Made by a program: the position numbers and the translations under genes. Below are positions 7,127 to 14,993 of a stretch of DNA of 64,000 nucleotides, in pieces. The notes beneath the pieces were generated by a model, which did no database searches, had not been told where the DNA came from, and saw only the letters and a program-made list of their open reading frames with translations. Source of the stretch: Marivibrio sp040218065 (GTDB lineage Bacteria > Pseudomonadota > Alphaproteobacteria > UBA8366 > Aestuariispiraceae); NCBI RefSeq assembly GCF_040218065.1, contig NZ_JAVJQE010000015.1:248001-312000 (forward strand), written 5' to 3'. Each line of letters starts with the position of its first letter. Position 1 is the stretch's first letter.

Positions 7127-8244
7127 GCGGCCTCCTGGCGGAACTGATTGAGCTTGTCGCGGGTGTCGTCGTCGAGATCGGAATCGACCCGTTGACGGCT
7201 GTTTCGAATCCAGCGGGCCTGACTTTCGCGCAACTCGATCCACAGCGCGTCCGCCCCGACGGCCTCCAACGGCAGGATGGGGATGTGCTGGGCGAAGGTC
7301 TCGAGCACGTCGCGCTGCTCGTTGCGGTCCGAGCGTTGGGCGATCTCCCACATGTCCAGGATGCGCCGCCAGCCGTCGGTCAGATAGGCGATCCGCTCGA
7401 CCCGGCGGTTGATCTGCACCTTCGCCTTGTCCCAATCGTGCAACGGCCCGCTCATGGCCCGGGCCATCCCGTGCAGACGATCGATGACGCTGCGGGCCTC
7501 TTTGGCCATGGCCCGGCCGGCGGTTGCGGTGCGCTGGGCCATTTCGGCGGTGTCGGGGGGCTCGGGAATCAGCCATTTCGACAGGTCGGCGGCGAGGTCC
7601 TCGACCGCGGCGACGCGCTCGGCGAGCGGGCCTTCCAGCCCGTCGCCCTCGTGCGCGCCGACCGGCGTGACCAGATCCGACCAGATCTCCAGCCGCTTGA
7701 TGATCTCGCCGCCGTTGACCCCCGCCTGCTCGGCGAAGCCCCGCAACGCCCGCCGGGCGGCGGCGAGACCTTCCGGCGTCATCAGCGCGCGCTCGTCCAT
7801 GGTCTTGGCCTCTTCGCCCGCCCCGCCGAGCTGTTCGACCGCCGACTTGATCAGACCGAACAGCACCTTGTTGCGCAGCGCGCCCTGACGGTTTCGCCAG
7901 CTGCGGGCGCGGCGCATCGGCTGCGGACCGGCGAGACCGGTCGCGGCGACCTCCATCGCCGCCTGACGCATGGCCAGCGGCGTGACCATGTGCAGACGGC
8001 CCAATTGTTCGTGCAGGGCGCGGTCGAAAACGGTCATGGAGAAGACGCCCGGCAGCGTCTTGAAGGGGATCACGTAGACTTCCGTCCCCGCGCCCAGCCC
8101 CGGCACCAGAATGTCCGCCGCTCCGTGCGACCGGCGGTAGCGCGCGAAGCTCAGAATCCGCGTCGTGAAAGGCGCGGCGATCCCGCGCTGCTGAAAGGTT
8201 TCAGGAAGCTTGCTCGCGCCGTCGCGCGCATGCGCCTCGCTCAT
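7123..8244 (-). CDS. Unknown 373-residue protein, first gene of a coupled pair
   Basis: A 373-residue protein of unknown function. The first 90 residues contain a beta-rich block (SHGAADILVPGLGAGTEVYV, then IPFKTLPGVFSMTVFDRALH) that looks like a small conserved domain. The remainder is helical and ends in an acidic stretch (RVDSDLDDDTRDKLNQF). There is no signal peptide, membrane helix or catalytic motif that I can name. Its stop overlaps the ATG of the 468-residue gene (7123-7126), so the two are translationally coupled. The start at 8244 is divergent from the Lrp gene across a 231-base intergenic region, so Lrp control is possible but unproven. Confidence 0.65.
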   Translation of the reverse strand: MSEAHARDGASKLPETFQQRGIAAPFTTRILSFARYRRSHGAADILVPGLGAGTEVYVIPFKTLPGVFSMTVFDRALHEQLGRLHMVTPLAMRQAAMEVAATGLAGPQPMRRARSWRNRQGALRNKVLFGLIKSAVEQLGGAGEEAKTMDERALMTPEGLAAARRALRGFAEQAGVNGGEIIKRLEIWSDLVTPVGAHEGDGLEGPLAERVAAVEDLAADLSKWLIPEPPDTAEMAQRTATAGRAMAKEARSVIDRLHGMARAMSGPLHDWDKAKVQINRRVERIAYLTDGWRRILDMWEIAQRSDRNEQRDVLETFAQHIPILPLEAVGADALWIELRESQARWIRNSRQRVDSDLDDDTRDKLNQFRQEAA

Positions 8245-8377
8245 CGAACGGCCCCGCAGAAAACGGTGGACGAGGCCGTGGAGCCCCCCGCCCCCGGCCG
8301 CGATTTCCCTCCACCGACTTTGGTCTTACCCGACGCTTTTCCGCACGATACGGCGCCCGCACGGGGCAGGCCATGAG

Positions 8378-8475
8378 AAAGTCTCGCCGCCGCCGTCGGT
8401 CGGACGGGCGCAGCCGCCCCGCCGCCGGGCGGTTGAGACTTTATTTAGAAGGCAAACTGATATAAAAATTTACAA
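8378..8475 (+). promoter_or_regulatory. AT-rich leader and inverted repeat upstream of the Lrp gene
   Basis: The 45 bases before the Lrp start are strikingly AT-rich for this genome. They contain TTGAGA (8433-8438) and TATAAA (8461-8466), but their 22-base spacing is long for a sigma-70 promoter. An 8-base inverted repeat, AAAGTCTC at 8378-8385 and GAGACTTT at 8435-8442, flanks 49 bases and could be a divided operator. No Shine-Dalgarno sequence is within 15 bases of the ATG; AGAAGG at 8447-8452 is too far. A leaderless or very short leader mRNA is possible. Confidence 0.35.
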
Positions 8476-8916
8476 ATGGAAAGCACCTTTGACGTTTTCG
8501 ACCGCAAACTGCTCGTCGCCCTGCAACAGGACGCGCGGTTGAGCTTTCGCGCCCTGGCGAAGGCGGTCGGCCTGTCGACCCCGGCGGCGGCGGAGCGGGT
8601 GCGTCGATTGGAGCGGGCGGGCGTCATTCGCGGCTACGCCGCGCGCCTGGATCGCGCGGCGTTGGGCGGACGGGTGACCGCCTTCCTCGAGATCGACGTC
8701 CCCGGCGATCGGATGCGCGCCGCGCTCGCCGCGGCGGAGGGCGCGCCGGAGATCCTGGAATGTCACCGCATCGCGGGGGCGGGCTCGCTGCTGTTGAAGG
8801 CGGCGACGGCGGATCTCCAGGCGTTGGACGCGTTGGCCGCGCGCTTCCGGCTGATCGGGTCGGTGCGGGTGACCGTCGCCCTCGCGCCGGTGTTCGAGCG
8901 GGAGGCGCGGCCGTGA
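8476..8916 (+). CDS. Lrp/AsnC-family transcriptional regulator
   Basis: A 146-residue regulator of normal Lrp/AsnC length. The N-terminal helix-turn-helix (FDRKLLVALQQDARLSF then ALAKAVGLSTPAAAERVRRL, about residues 8-46) is typical. It is followed by the C-terminal RAM/ASNC ligand-binding domain (ILECHRIAGAGSLLLKA, about 95-112). Such proteins form dimers and octamers and respond to amino acids or related small molecules. The stop overlaps the GTG of the downstream acetyltransferase by 4 bases, so the two are coupled. It is divergent from the unknown pair at 5720-8244 and could control that operon or itself; the sequence does not decide this. Confidence 0.88.
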   Translation: MESTFDVFDRKLLVALQQDARLSFRALAKAVGLSTPAAAERVRRLERAGVIRGYAARLDRAALGGRVTAFLEIDVPGDRMRAALAAAEGAPEILECHRIAGAGSLLLKAATADLQALDALAARFRLIGSVRVTVALAPVFEREARP

Positions 8917-9473
8917 GCGCGGATCAGGATCCGGCGCCGCCCGGCTATCGCATTCGTCCCGCCCGCCCGGCCGACGCCGCCGTCCTGCGCCGCTTCGGCG
9001 CGCAGTTGCTGGACGAGACCCCTTTCTTTCTGCGCGGCCCCGAGGAGCGGGCGGCCGACGACGCGGAGATGGCCGGCGTCATCCGCAGCTTCGAGGGGGC
9101 GTCGGGCGCGGCCATGATGAACGCCTGGGTCGTGCGGGCGGACGGATCGGAGGGGCCGCCGGTCGGCGAAGGCGTGCTGATTCCCGGCCGTCTGCAACGC
9201 ACCCGACGAACGGCCGTGGTGGGCGTCGGCGTGCTGCGCGCGCATTGGGGCCGCGGCTTGGGGCGGGCGCTGATGGCGGCGGTCGAGCGGCGGGCGCAGG
9301 CCGCCGGCCTGATCCGGCTCGAGCTCACCGTCTTCGAACCGAACGACCGGGCGCAGCGGCTCTATGAGCGGCTGGGCTACGGGCGCGAAGGGACCAAGCG
9401 GCGCTCGGTCGAGCTGCCCGGACGCGGCCTGATCGACGAGATCCTGATGGCCAAGCTGTTGGACGAGGGGTGA
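8913..9473 (+). CDS. GNAT-family N-acetyltransferase
   Basis: A 186-residue GNAT acetyltransferase, transferring an acetyl group from acetyl-CoA to an amine. The acetyl-CoA pyrophosphate-binding motif A is seen as VGVGVLRAHWGRGLGRALM (about residues 105-125). It is followed by the motif B region LTVFEPNDRAQRLYERLGY. The GTG start at 8913 lies in GTGA, overlapping the Lrp stop, and is preceded by a GGGAGG-like sequence. The substrate cannot be told. The coupling with an Lrp regulator suggests an amino-acid-like or polyamine-like substrate, which is inference. Confidence 0.85.
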   Translation: MSADQDPAPPGYRIRPARPADAAVLRRFGAQLLDETPFFLRGPEERAADDAEMAGVIRSFEGASGAAMMNAWVVRADGSEGPPVGEGVLIPGRLQRTRRTAVVGVGVLRAHWGRGLGRALMAAVERRAQAAGLIRLELTVFEPNDRAQRLYERLGYGREGTKRRSVELPGRGLIDEILMAKLLDEG

Positions 9474-9494
9474 CGCGACCCGGCGACGCCCGCG

Positions 9495-12400
9495 CTAGTC
9501 CTCGCGCCCCAGCGCGCGGTTCAACAGGATGTGGAGCTTGCCGACGTCGGCCGTCATGAAGGTCGAGTGCAGCAGGTGCTCCGGATCGGCGCTTTCGGAT
9601 TCGCTCAAGAGCCGCTCGAACTGATCGACGTAGCGGGTGACGTATTTCCGGGCCTCCGGATCCTCCTGGACTTTCTCGGCGATGCGGCGCACCGCGGCGC
9701 CCTGCTTCTGGCGCAGCAGGGTGCGGGTGAAGACGCCCCGGTCGCCCTTGACGTAGCGCTTCCAGTCGGCCTCCGGCACCTCGCCCTGCAACATGCGGGT
9801 CAAGTCGATCGAGATCGAGTTCAGGTCCTCCACGATGAAGCGCGCGGTCTTCAGGAACAGATTGCGCCGCGCCTCCATCTCCTTTTGCGCCAGTTGTTTC
9901 GATTGTTCGGCGGCGGCGTCGGCCGCGCGGGTCAGGCGCTCCGCCTTGTCGTCGAACACGGCGCCGGCGGCTTCGGTCTTGGCGCGGGCGGTCTCGCTCG
10001 CGCTCTCCAGCTGGGCCGCCTTGTCGGTCAGCCGCTCGGCGAAGCCCTTGAGCGCGCCGTCGGCCACCCCGGCCGCCTTCTCCAAAGCCTCCAGCCGCTC
10101 GTCCAGCGTCTTGCCGACGGTCGCGATCTGCTGATTGGCCAGATCGCCGGCCGCGGCGACCTCGCCCGCCTGCTTGCGCAAGAGTTCGATCAGCTGCTCG
10201 ATCCGCTCGCCTGAGGTCGCGGTCTGCCCGTCGACATGGGCCGCCTGGGCGGCGAAGGCGTCCGAGACCAGGCGCAGCGCCTTCTCCGACTCTTCCGCGG
10301 CGGCTGCCAGCCCCGCCGCTTGAGCCTTGAGCTGGTCGCGGTTGTCGGCGACCTGCATGCCGGCTTGGACGGAGGCGGTGGTGACCTTCTCGCTTTGCTC
10401 GGCGAACTTGGCGCCGACCTGTTCGATCAGGCTCAGCGCGCTTTCCAGCGCGGTCTGAAGCGCCCCCTGCTCGGCGCGGAAGGCGCCGCCGGCCTTGGCC
10501 AGCCGCTCGGCCACCTGATCCGCCGCTTGCCGCAGCTCGCCGACGCGTGCGGTCAGGGTCGCGTCCAAATCCGCGCCGCCGTCGACCGCCGCTTTGGCCG
10601 CGCCGGCCAACGACTGCGTCTGACGCTCGACTGCGCGGTCGATCGCCTCGGCCTGGTCGCTCAGTTGGCCCGCCAGGGCGGCGAGCGCGTCGGCGTCGGC
10701 GCGCAGACGCTCGCGCACGCCCTCGGCCGCGCCGCGGGCCTCCGCGCTCGCGACGCTCAAAGCCTCCGTCCCCTCGCCCAGCGCCGCGCGCACCGCGCCG
10801 ACGCCCTCGGCGGCGGCGTCCGCGGCCTGGCGCAGGGCTTCGCCGTCGCGGGCCAGGGCCGCGCCGACGCTGCGCGCGCGCTCGGCGCTCCATTCGGCCG
10901 AGGCGCGCAGCGCCTCGGACTGTTGACGCAGGCTCTTGGCGGTCTCCTCCGCGCGGCCCAGCGTCGGATCCAAATCCCGGGTCAGGGCCGCGCCGCCCTC
11001 CTGCAGACGCTGGGCGACTTGGCCGAGGCGGTCTTCGATCTGCCGGTCCAGCGCGCTGGCCTGGGCCGCGGTCGCCTCGGCGGCCTGCATCAACGCCTCG
11101 GTCTGGCGCGCCAGCGCGGCGCGCACGCCGTCGGCGCGTTTCGCGGCGTCGCTTCCGGCGTCGCCCAGCTGCTCGGCCTCCTGCATCAGGGCGGCGCTCG
11201 CCCGCCGGATCTCGGCGCCGGCGGTCTCGGCGGTCTCGGCCAGCGCGTCGGCGTTGGCGCCCTGGGCCGCCTGCAAGGCGTCGGTCTGGCGCGTCAGGCG
11301 CTCCGCCAGCGCCGCCAGATCCTCGGCCTGCCGCGCCACCGCGCCGCGCACGACGGAGGCCTGGGTCGCCGAGCGCTCGCTGGCGGTCTCCAGGGCCGTG
11401 GTCTGGCTCTTCAACTGCTCGACGATGGCGGCGACCTCTTCGGCGCTCCGCTCCAAGGCCCGCTCCAACCCCTTGCCGTGCGCCTCCAGCGCTTCGTCCA
11501 GCCGACCGGCGTAGCGTTCGGCCTGATCCTCCAACTTTTCGCCCAGCCGGTCGGCCGTGCGATCGGCCCCTTGGAAGCTCTCCTCCAGCCCTTCGGTCAG
11601 GCTGTTCAGCCGATCGGCGACGCCGTCGCCCAGCATGCGGCTGCGCTCGGCCAGCAGTTCGCTCATCCGCTCGATCCGCTGGCGGCTGTCGGCGAGATAC
11701 TGGTCAAGCGCCCCCTGCTGTTCGCCGAAGCTTTGGGACAGGGCGTCCGAAAGGCGCTTGGTCTCGGCCCGCAAGCGCTCGGCGATGCGCCGGGCGCTTT
11801 CCTCGGCCGCGCCGCCGGCCTCGCTCAGGCTCGCGGCGCCGGCTTTCAGGTTGGCCGCGATTTCCTCCGCCTTGCCCTGGCTCGTCGCGCCGGCGACGTC
11901 GAGCCGCTTGGCGCTCTCCTCGAAACGGGCGCCCAACAGATCCGCCTGCTCGGCGGCGCGGGCGGCCGCCTGGACCAAATCTTCGGCCTGGGCGTGCAGC
12001 GCGGATTCGATTTCATGCGCGCGGGCGAGGGCCGATTCGCTCGCCTCGCCCAGCGCCTTCGCCGTCTCCTCCGCCGAGGCTTCGACCTGGCGTTGATGGC
12101 GCTCCAGGCGGTCGGCCATCGCCTCAAGCCGGTCGGTCTGGTGGCTCAATTGTTCGCGCAGGCTCTTGGCGCGGCCTTCGGTCGAGCCGCTGGCGCTCTC
12201 CAGCGCCTCGATCTGCAGGCGCAGCGTCTCGGCCAGCTCGCCCAGATTGGCGGCCGCGACGTCGCCGGCCTGGGTCAGCCGGTCGGTCTGACGCTGCAGG
12301 GCGTCGGCCACGCTTCGCACGCGCGCGTCCTGCTCGTCCGCCGGATAGGTCAGCAAGGCCAGCTGTCGGCGCAGCGTCTCCGTGTGCAGCCGCACATCCT

Positions 12401-12692
12401 CCGCCCGCCGCACGTACAGCGCGATCAGCCAGACCAGCAGCACCGGGAACAGCGCGCCCGCCAGCATCGCGCCGATTTCGTGCGGCAGCAGGGCTTCGAG
12501 CAGCATCAGCCCGCCCATGGTCTGGAAATACCAACCGCACAGTGCGACCCAGCCGCCGGTGGCGGCGGCGGCGATCCAGCCGGCGGTCCTGGCGCGGCGA
12601 TCGGCGCGCCGGCGCGCCTCCTCGATCTCCTCGGCTCGAACCTCCTCGCGCGGGCGGTCGGCGGAGGGCAGGCGGGTCACTTTCGCGGTCAT
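9495..12692 (-). CDS. TipN-like membrane-anchored coiled-coil protein
   Basis: A 1065-residue protein with two predicted membrane helices near the N-terminus (about 38-57 and 74-94). These are followed by roughly 800 residues of Ala/Glu/Leu/Arg heptad-rich coiled coil. A distinct folded C-terminal domain (about 930-1065) contains RYVKGDRGVFTRTLLR, YVTRYVDQFERLL and FMTADVGKLHILLNRALGR. Two N-terminal membrane helices plus a long coiled coil match the layout of TipN, the Caulobacter new-pole landmark, and the C-terminal domain also seems related. TipN organises polarity, division-site memory and flagellar placement. The identification is tentative. The repetitive Ala-rich composition gives long open frames on the opposite strand, which are not genes. 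It converges on the acetyltransferase gene 22 bases away. Confidence 0.7.
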   Translation of the reverse strand: MTAKVTRLPSADRPREEVRAEEIEEARRRADRRARTAGWIAAAATGGWVALCGWYFQTMGGLMLLEALLPHEIGAMLAGALFPVLLVWLIALYVRRAEDVRLHTETLRRQLALLTYPADEQDARVRSVADALQRQTDRLTQAGDVAAANLGELAETLRLQIEALESASGSTEGRAKSLREQLSHQTDRLEAMADRLERHQRQVEASAEETAKALGEASESALARAHEIESALHAQAEDLVQAAARAAEQADLLGARFEESAKRLDVAGATSQGKAEEIAANLKAGAASLSEAGGAAEESARRIAERLRAETKRLSDALSQSFGEQQGALDQYLADSRQRIERMSELLAERSRMLGDGVADRLNSLTEGLEESFQGADRTADRLGEKLEDQAERYAGRLDEALEAHGKGLERALERSAEEVAAIVEQLKSQTTALETASERSATQASVVRGAVARQAEDLAALAERLTRQTDALQAAQGANADALAETAETAGAEIRRASAALMQEAEQLGDAGSDAAKRADGVRAALARQTEALMQAAEATAAQASALDRQIEDRLGQVAQRLQEGGAALTRDLDPTLGRAEETAKSLRQQSEALRASAEWSAERARSVGAALARDGEALRQAADAAAEGVGAVRAALGEGTEALSVASAEARGAAEGVRERLRADADALAALAGQLSDQAEAIDRAVERQTQSLAGAAKAAVDGGADLDATLTARVGELRQAADQVAERLAKAGGAFRAEQGALQTALESALSLIEQVGAKFAEQSEKVTTASVQAGMQVADNRDQLKAQAAGLAAAAEESEKALRLVSDAFAAQAAHVDGQTATSGERIEQLIELLRKQAGEVAAAGDLANQQIATVGKTLDERLEALEKAAGVADGALKGFAERLTDKAAQLESASETARAKTEAAGAVFDDKAERLTRAADAAAEQSKQLAQKEMEARRNLFLKTARFIVEDLNSISIDLTRMLQGEVPEADWKRYVKGDRGVFTRTLLRQKQGAAVRRIAEKVQEDPEARKYVTRYVDQFERLLSESESADPEHLLHSTFMTADVGKLHILLNRALGRED

Positions 12693-12978
12693 GGGCGTCC
12701 TGTCGGTCTGGCGCTGACGGTGAAGGCTCGACCTTACCCCGATTCCGCCGCCGGTGCAGCCGCTTAAGGCGGTCGGCGGCGCGCCTGCGGCGTTGTGGGG
12801 CGGGGCGGCCGCGTCTATGGTGGCGGCTTAGCGAGAAAGCGAAACCGAGCGCGCCGCGCGACGTCCCCGCCCGATCCCGGGCCGGCGGCGCCGGTCGAGG
12901 TCGCGCGCGGGCGCGCCTTCCGCCGCACCGCCAGACGCTGCGCCCGCTGCGAAATAAGATCGAGAGGCCGTCCCCGCC

Positions 12979-13629
12979 ATGCGAAGCCACCCTGACTTCC
13001 CCACGCTGCACATCGTCGACCACCCGCTGGTGCAGCATAAGCTGTCCTGGATGCGGCGAAAGGAGACGCCGACCGCGATGTTCCGCGGCCTGCTGCGCGA
13101 GATCGCGCTGTTGATGGGCTACGAGATCACCCGCCACGTGCCGATGACGACGCAGTCCATCGAAACGCCGCTCACCGACATGGACGCGCCGGTGCTGGCC
13201 GGCCGCAAGCCGGCGATCGTGCCCATCCTGCGCGCGGGCCTCGGCATGGCGGACGGGCTGGTGGAGCTGATGCCCTCCGCCCGCATCGGCCATATCGGCC
13301 TCTTCCGCGACCCTGAGACCAAGCGGCCGAAAGAGTATTACGTCAAGCTGCCGGCGCCGGGCGGCCGCCTTTTCATCCTCTGCGATCCGATGCTGGCGAC
13401 CGGCCATTCGGCCGCCCACGCCGTCGACGTGCTGGTGCGCGAAGGGGCGGAGGAGCAGAACATCCGCTTCCTCTCCCTCGTGGCCGCGCCGGAAGGGGTG
13501 AAGGTCTTCGCCGACGCGCACCCGGACGTGGCGGTCTACACCGCCGCGCTCGACGAGAAGCTGGACGAAAACGCCTACATCGTCCCGGGCCTGGGCGACG
13601 CGGGCGACCGGCTGTTCGGGACGAAGTGA
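12979..13629 (+). CDS. upp: Uracil phosphoribosyltransferase
   Basis: A 216-residue UPRTase that salvages uracil by condensing it with PRPP to give UMP. The PRPP-binding loop is CDPMLATGHSA (135-145); the usual DPMLATGGS has His in place of the second Gly. The PILRAGLGMADG block (82-93) and the C-terminal uracil-binding region (YIVPGLGDAGDRLFGTK) are intact. ATG 12979 gives the normal length. The 286 bases upstream, back to the divergent coiled-coil gene, show no clear promoter or RNA structure to me. The stop overlaps the following gene by 4 bases. Confidence 0.95.
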   Translation: MRSHPDFPTLHIVDHPLVQHKLSWMRRKETPTAMFRGLLREIALLMGYEITRHVPMTTQSIETPLTDMDAPVLAGRKPAIVPILRAGLGMADGLVELMPSARIGHIGLFRDPETKRPKEYYVKLPAPGGRLFILCDPMLATGHSAAHAVDVLVREGAEEQNIRFLSLVAAPEGVKVFADAHPDVAVYTAALDEKLDENAYIVPGLGDAGDRLFGTK

Positions 13630-14444
13630 GCGCCCGATCCCGCCTTTCGCGCCCCCTTTCGCGCCGGGAGGCGGCGGGCGCGCTGGCCGGCGCCGCGCTG
13701 GGCGCGGCGGCCCTCGTTCGCGGGGGATCGGCTTCGGCCGCGGCGCAGGCGCCCGCCCCGCCGTCGGGAGAGCGCGTCACGCTGACCCTTTCCGACGGGG
13801 CCGAGGTCGCGGCGCTGCTGCATCGGCCGGCGAACGGCGCGCCCGCGCCGGGGGTGCTGCTGCTTCCCGAATGGTGGGGATTGACCGACGCCGTCGCCGC
13901 CGCGGCGGCTGATCTGGCGGCGCGGGGCTATGCGGCGTTGGCGGTCGATCTGACGCACGGGCGCCGGCCGACGACGCCGGAAGCGGCGCGCGCCCTGATC
14001 GACGGGCTGGATCCCGCGCGCACGCGGGAGGCGCTGATCGGCTGGACCGACTGGCTGGCGCGCGGTCCGGCGGCCGGCGAGCCGGTCGGCGCGCTCGGGT
14101 GGGGCTTCGGCGGGGGATGGGCGTTGGCGACGGCGCTCGCCGCGCCGCTCGCCGCCTGCGTCGTCTATTACGGCCGCGTCAACCGCCCGACCGCGGAGCT
14201 CGCCGCGCTGCAAGGCCCCGTGCTGGGCCATTTCGCCGAGCGCGACCCCTTTATCGACCGCGCGATGGTGGCGGATTTCATCGCCGCGACGGCGGCGGCG
14301 GGCGGCGCGCTCACGGTCTATTGGTATGACGCCGATCACGCCTTCGCCAACCCGGCCGACCCGGCCTATGATGCGGAGGCGGCGGCCCGCGCCTGGGATC
14401 GGACGACGTCTTTCCTGGACCAGGCGCTGAAGGCCGACGCCTGA
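13626..14444 (+). CDS. Dienelactone-hydrolase-fold protein lacking the nucleophile
   Basis: A 272-residue alpha/beta-hydrolase of the dienelactone hydrolase family. The N-terminus carries a Tat-like signal (LSRREAAGALAGAALGAAAL, about residues 11-30), so it is probably exported folded. The acid Asp207 (AERDPFID) and His238 (DADHAF) of the triad are present. The nucleophile elbow reads GWGFGGG (158-164), where active family members have GxCxGG, so the Cys is Gly160. A single TGC-to-GGC change would explain it. The protein may be inactive, use another residue, or serve as a binding protein. GTG at 13626 overlaps the upp stop, indicating co-expression. The substrate is unknown. Confidence 0.82.
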   Translation: MSARSRLSRPLSRREAAGALAGAALGAAALVRGGSASAAAQAPAPPSGERVTLTLSDGAEVAALLHRPANGAPAPGVLLLPEWWGLTDAVAAAAADLAARGYAALAVDLTHGRRPTTPEAARALIDGLDPARTREALIGWTDWLARGPAAGEPVGALGWGFGGGWALATALAAPLAACVVYYGRVNRPTAELAALQGPVLGHFAERDPFIDRAMVADFIAATAAAGGALTVYWYDADHAFANPADPAYDAEAAARAWDRTTSFLDQALKADA

Positions 14445-14474
14445 GCGTCCGTTCCGTCACACGAGGCCGCGCCC

Positions 14475-14966
14475 ATGAAACGCACGCTGCTGACCGCCTT
14501 CGCGCTGATCGTCGCCCTTCTGGCCTCGCAGGTTCCGGAGTTCCGTCAACAGTATCTGCAGCGCCTCGGCGGGGCGCTCGACGAGGTGACGCGCCAGGTG
14601 GCGGCGCTCGACGAGCGCGCGCAGGCCGCCGGTCTGGAGCGCTACGCGTATCTGCGCCGGCTGCTGGGCAACCCCGATCCGATCGTCGTGCGCGAGGGCG
14701 AGGCGCTGCTGGATCTGGTCAGCCGCAAGCGGCGGCTGGAGACGGCGATCGCGCGGATCGAGGACGCGCCGGCCTATCTGCACGTCGTCCAGATCGTCCT
14801 CAATCTGGAGCCCGAGGTCGCCTCGGCGGCGCTGGAGGATTACGTCCCGGCCGCGCCGCTCAGCCTCTCCGGGCTGTTCCACGCTTTCGTCGGCTTCTTC
14901 GTCGGCTATCTGGCCCCGATGGGGGTGCGCCGGCTGTTCCCGCGGCGGGTGCGGGCGGAGGGGTGA
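14475..14966 (+). CDS. DUF2937 family membrane-associated protein
   Basis: A 163-residue protein resembling the DUF2937 family. It has an N-terminal hydrophobic segment (about 5-20) that could be a signal anchor. Next come the conserved block EFRQQYLQRLGGALDEVTRQ (22-41), a helical middle, and a C-terminal hydrophobic segment (SLSGLFHAFVGFFVGYLAPM, about 131-150) ending in a positive tail. The topology suggests two membrane passes with a periplasmic helical hairpin. Function is unknown. It lies 30 bases after the dienelactone-hydrolase-like gene and may be the last gene of the upp unit. It converges on pip. Confidence 0.75.
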   Translation: MKRTLLTAFALIVALLASQVPEFRQQYLQRLGGALDEVTRQVAALDERAQAAGLERYAYLRRLLGNPDPIVVREGEALLDLVSRKRRLETAIARIEDAPAYLHVVQIVLNLEPEVASAALEDYVPAAPLSLSGLFHAFVGFFVGYLAPMGVRRLFPRRVRAEG

Positions 14967-14993
14967 GCGGGCGCCGCGCCCCCGCTCGGCGCC

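Noticed and set aside
10236..13114. Very long open frames (over 800 codons) on the plus strand opposite the coiled-coil gene
   Set aside because: They arise from the GC-rich third positions and Ala/Glu/Arg repeats of the minus-strand gene. They lack domains, have Arg/Pro/Ser-rich composition, and start without ribosome-binding sites.
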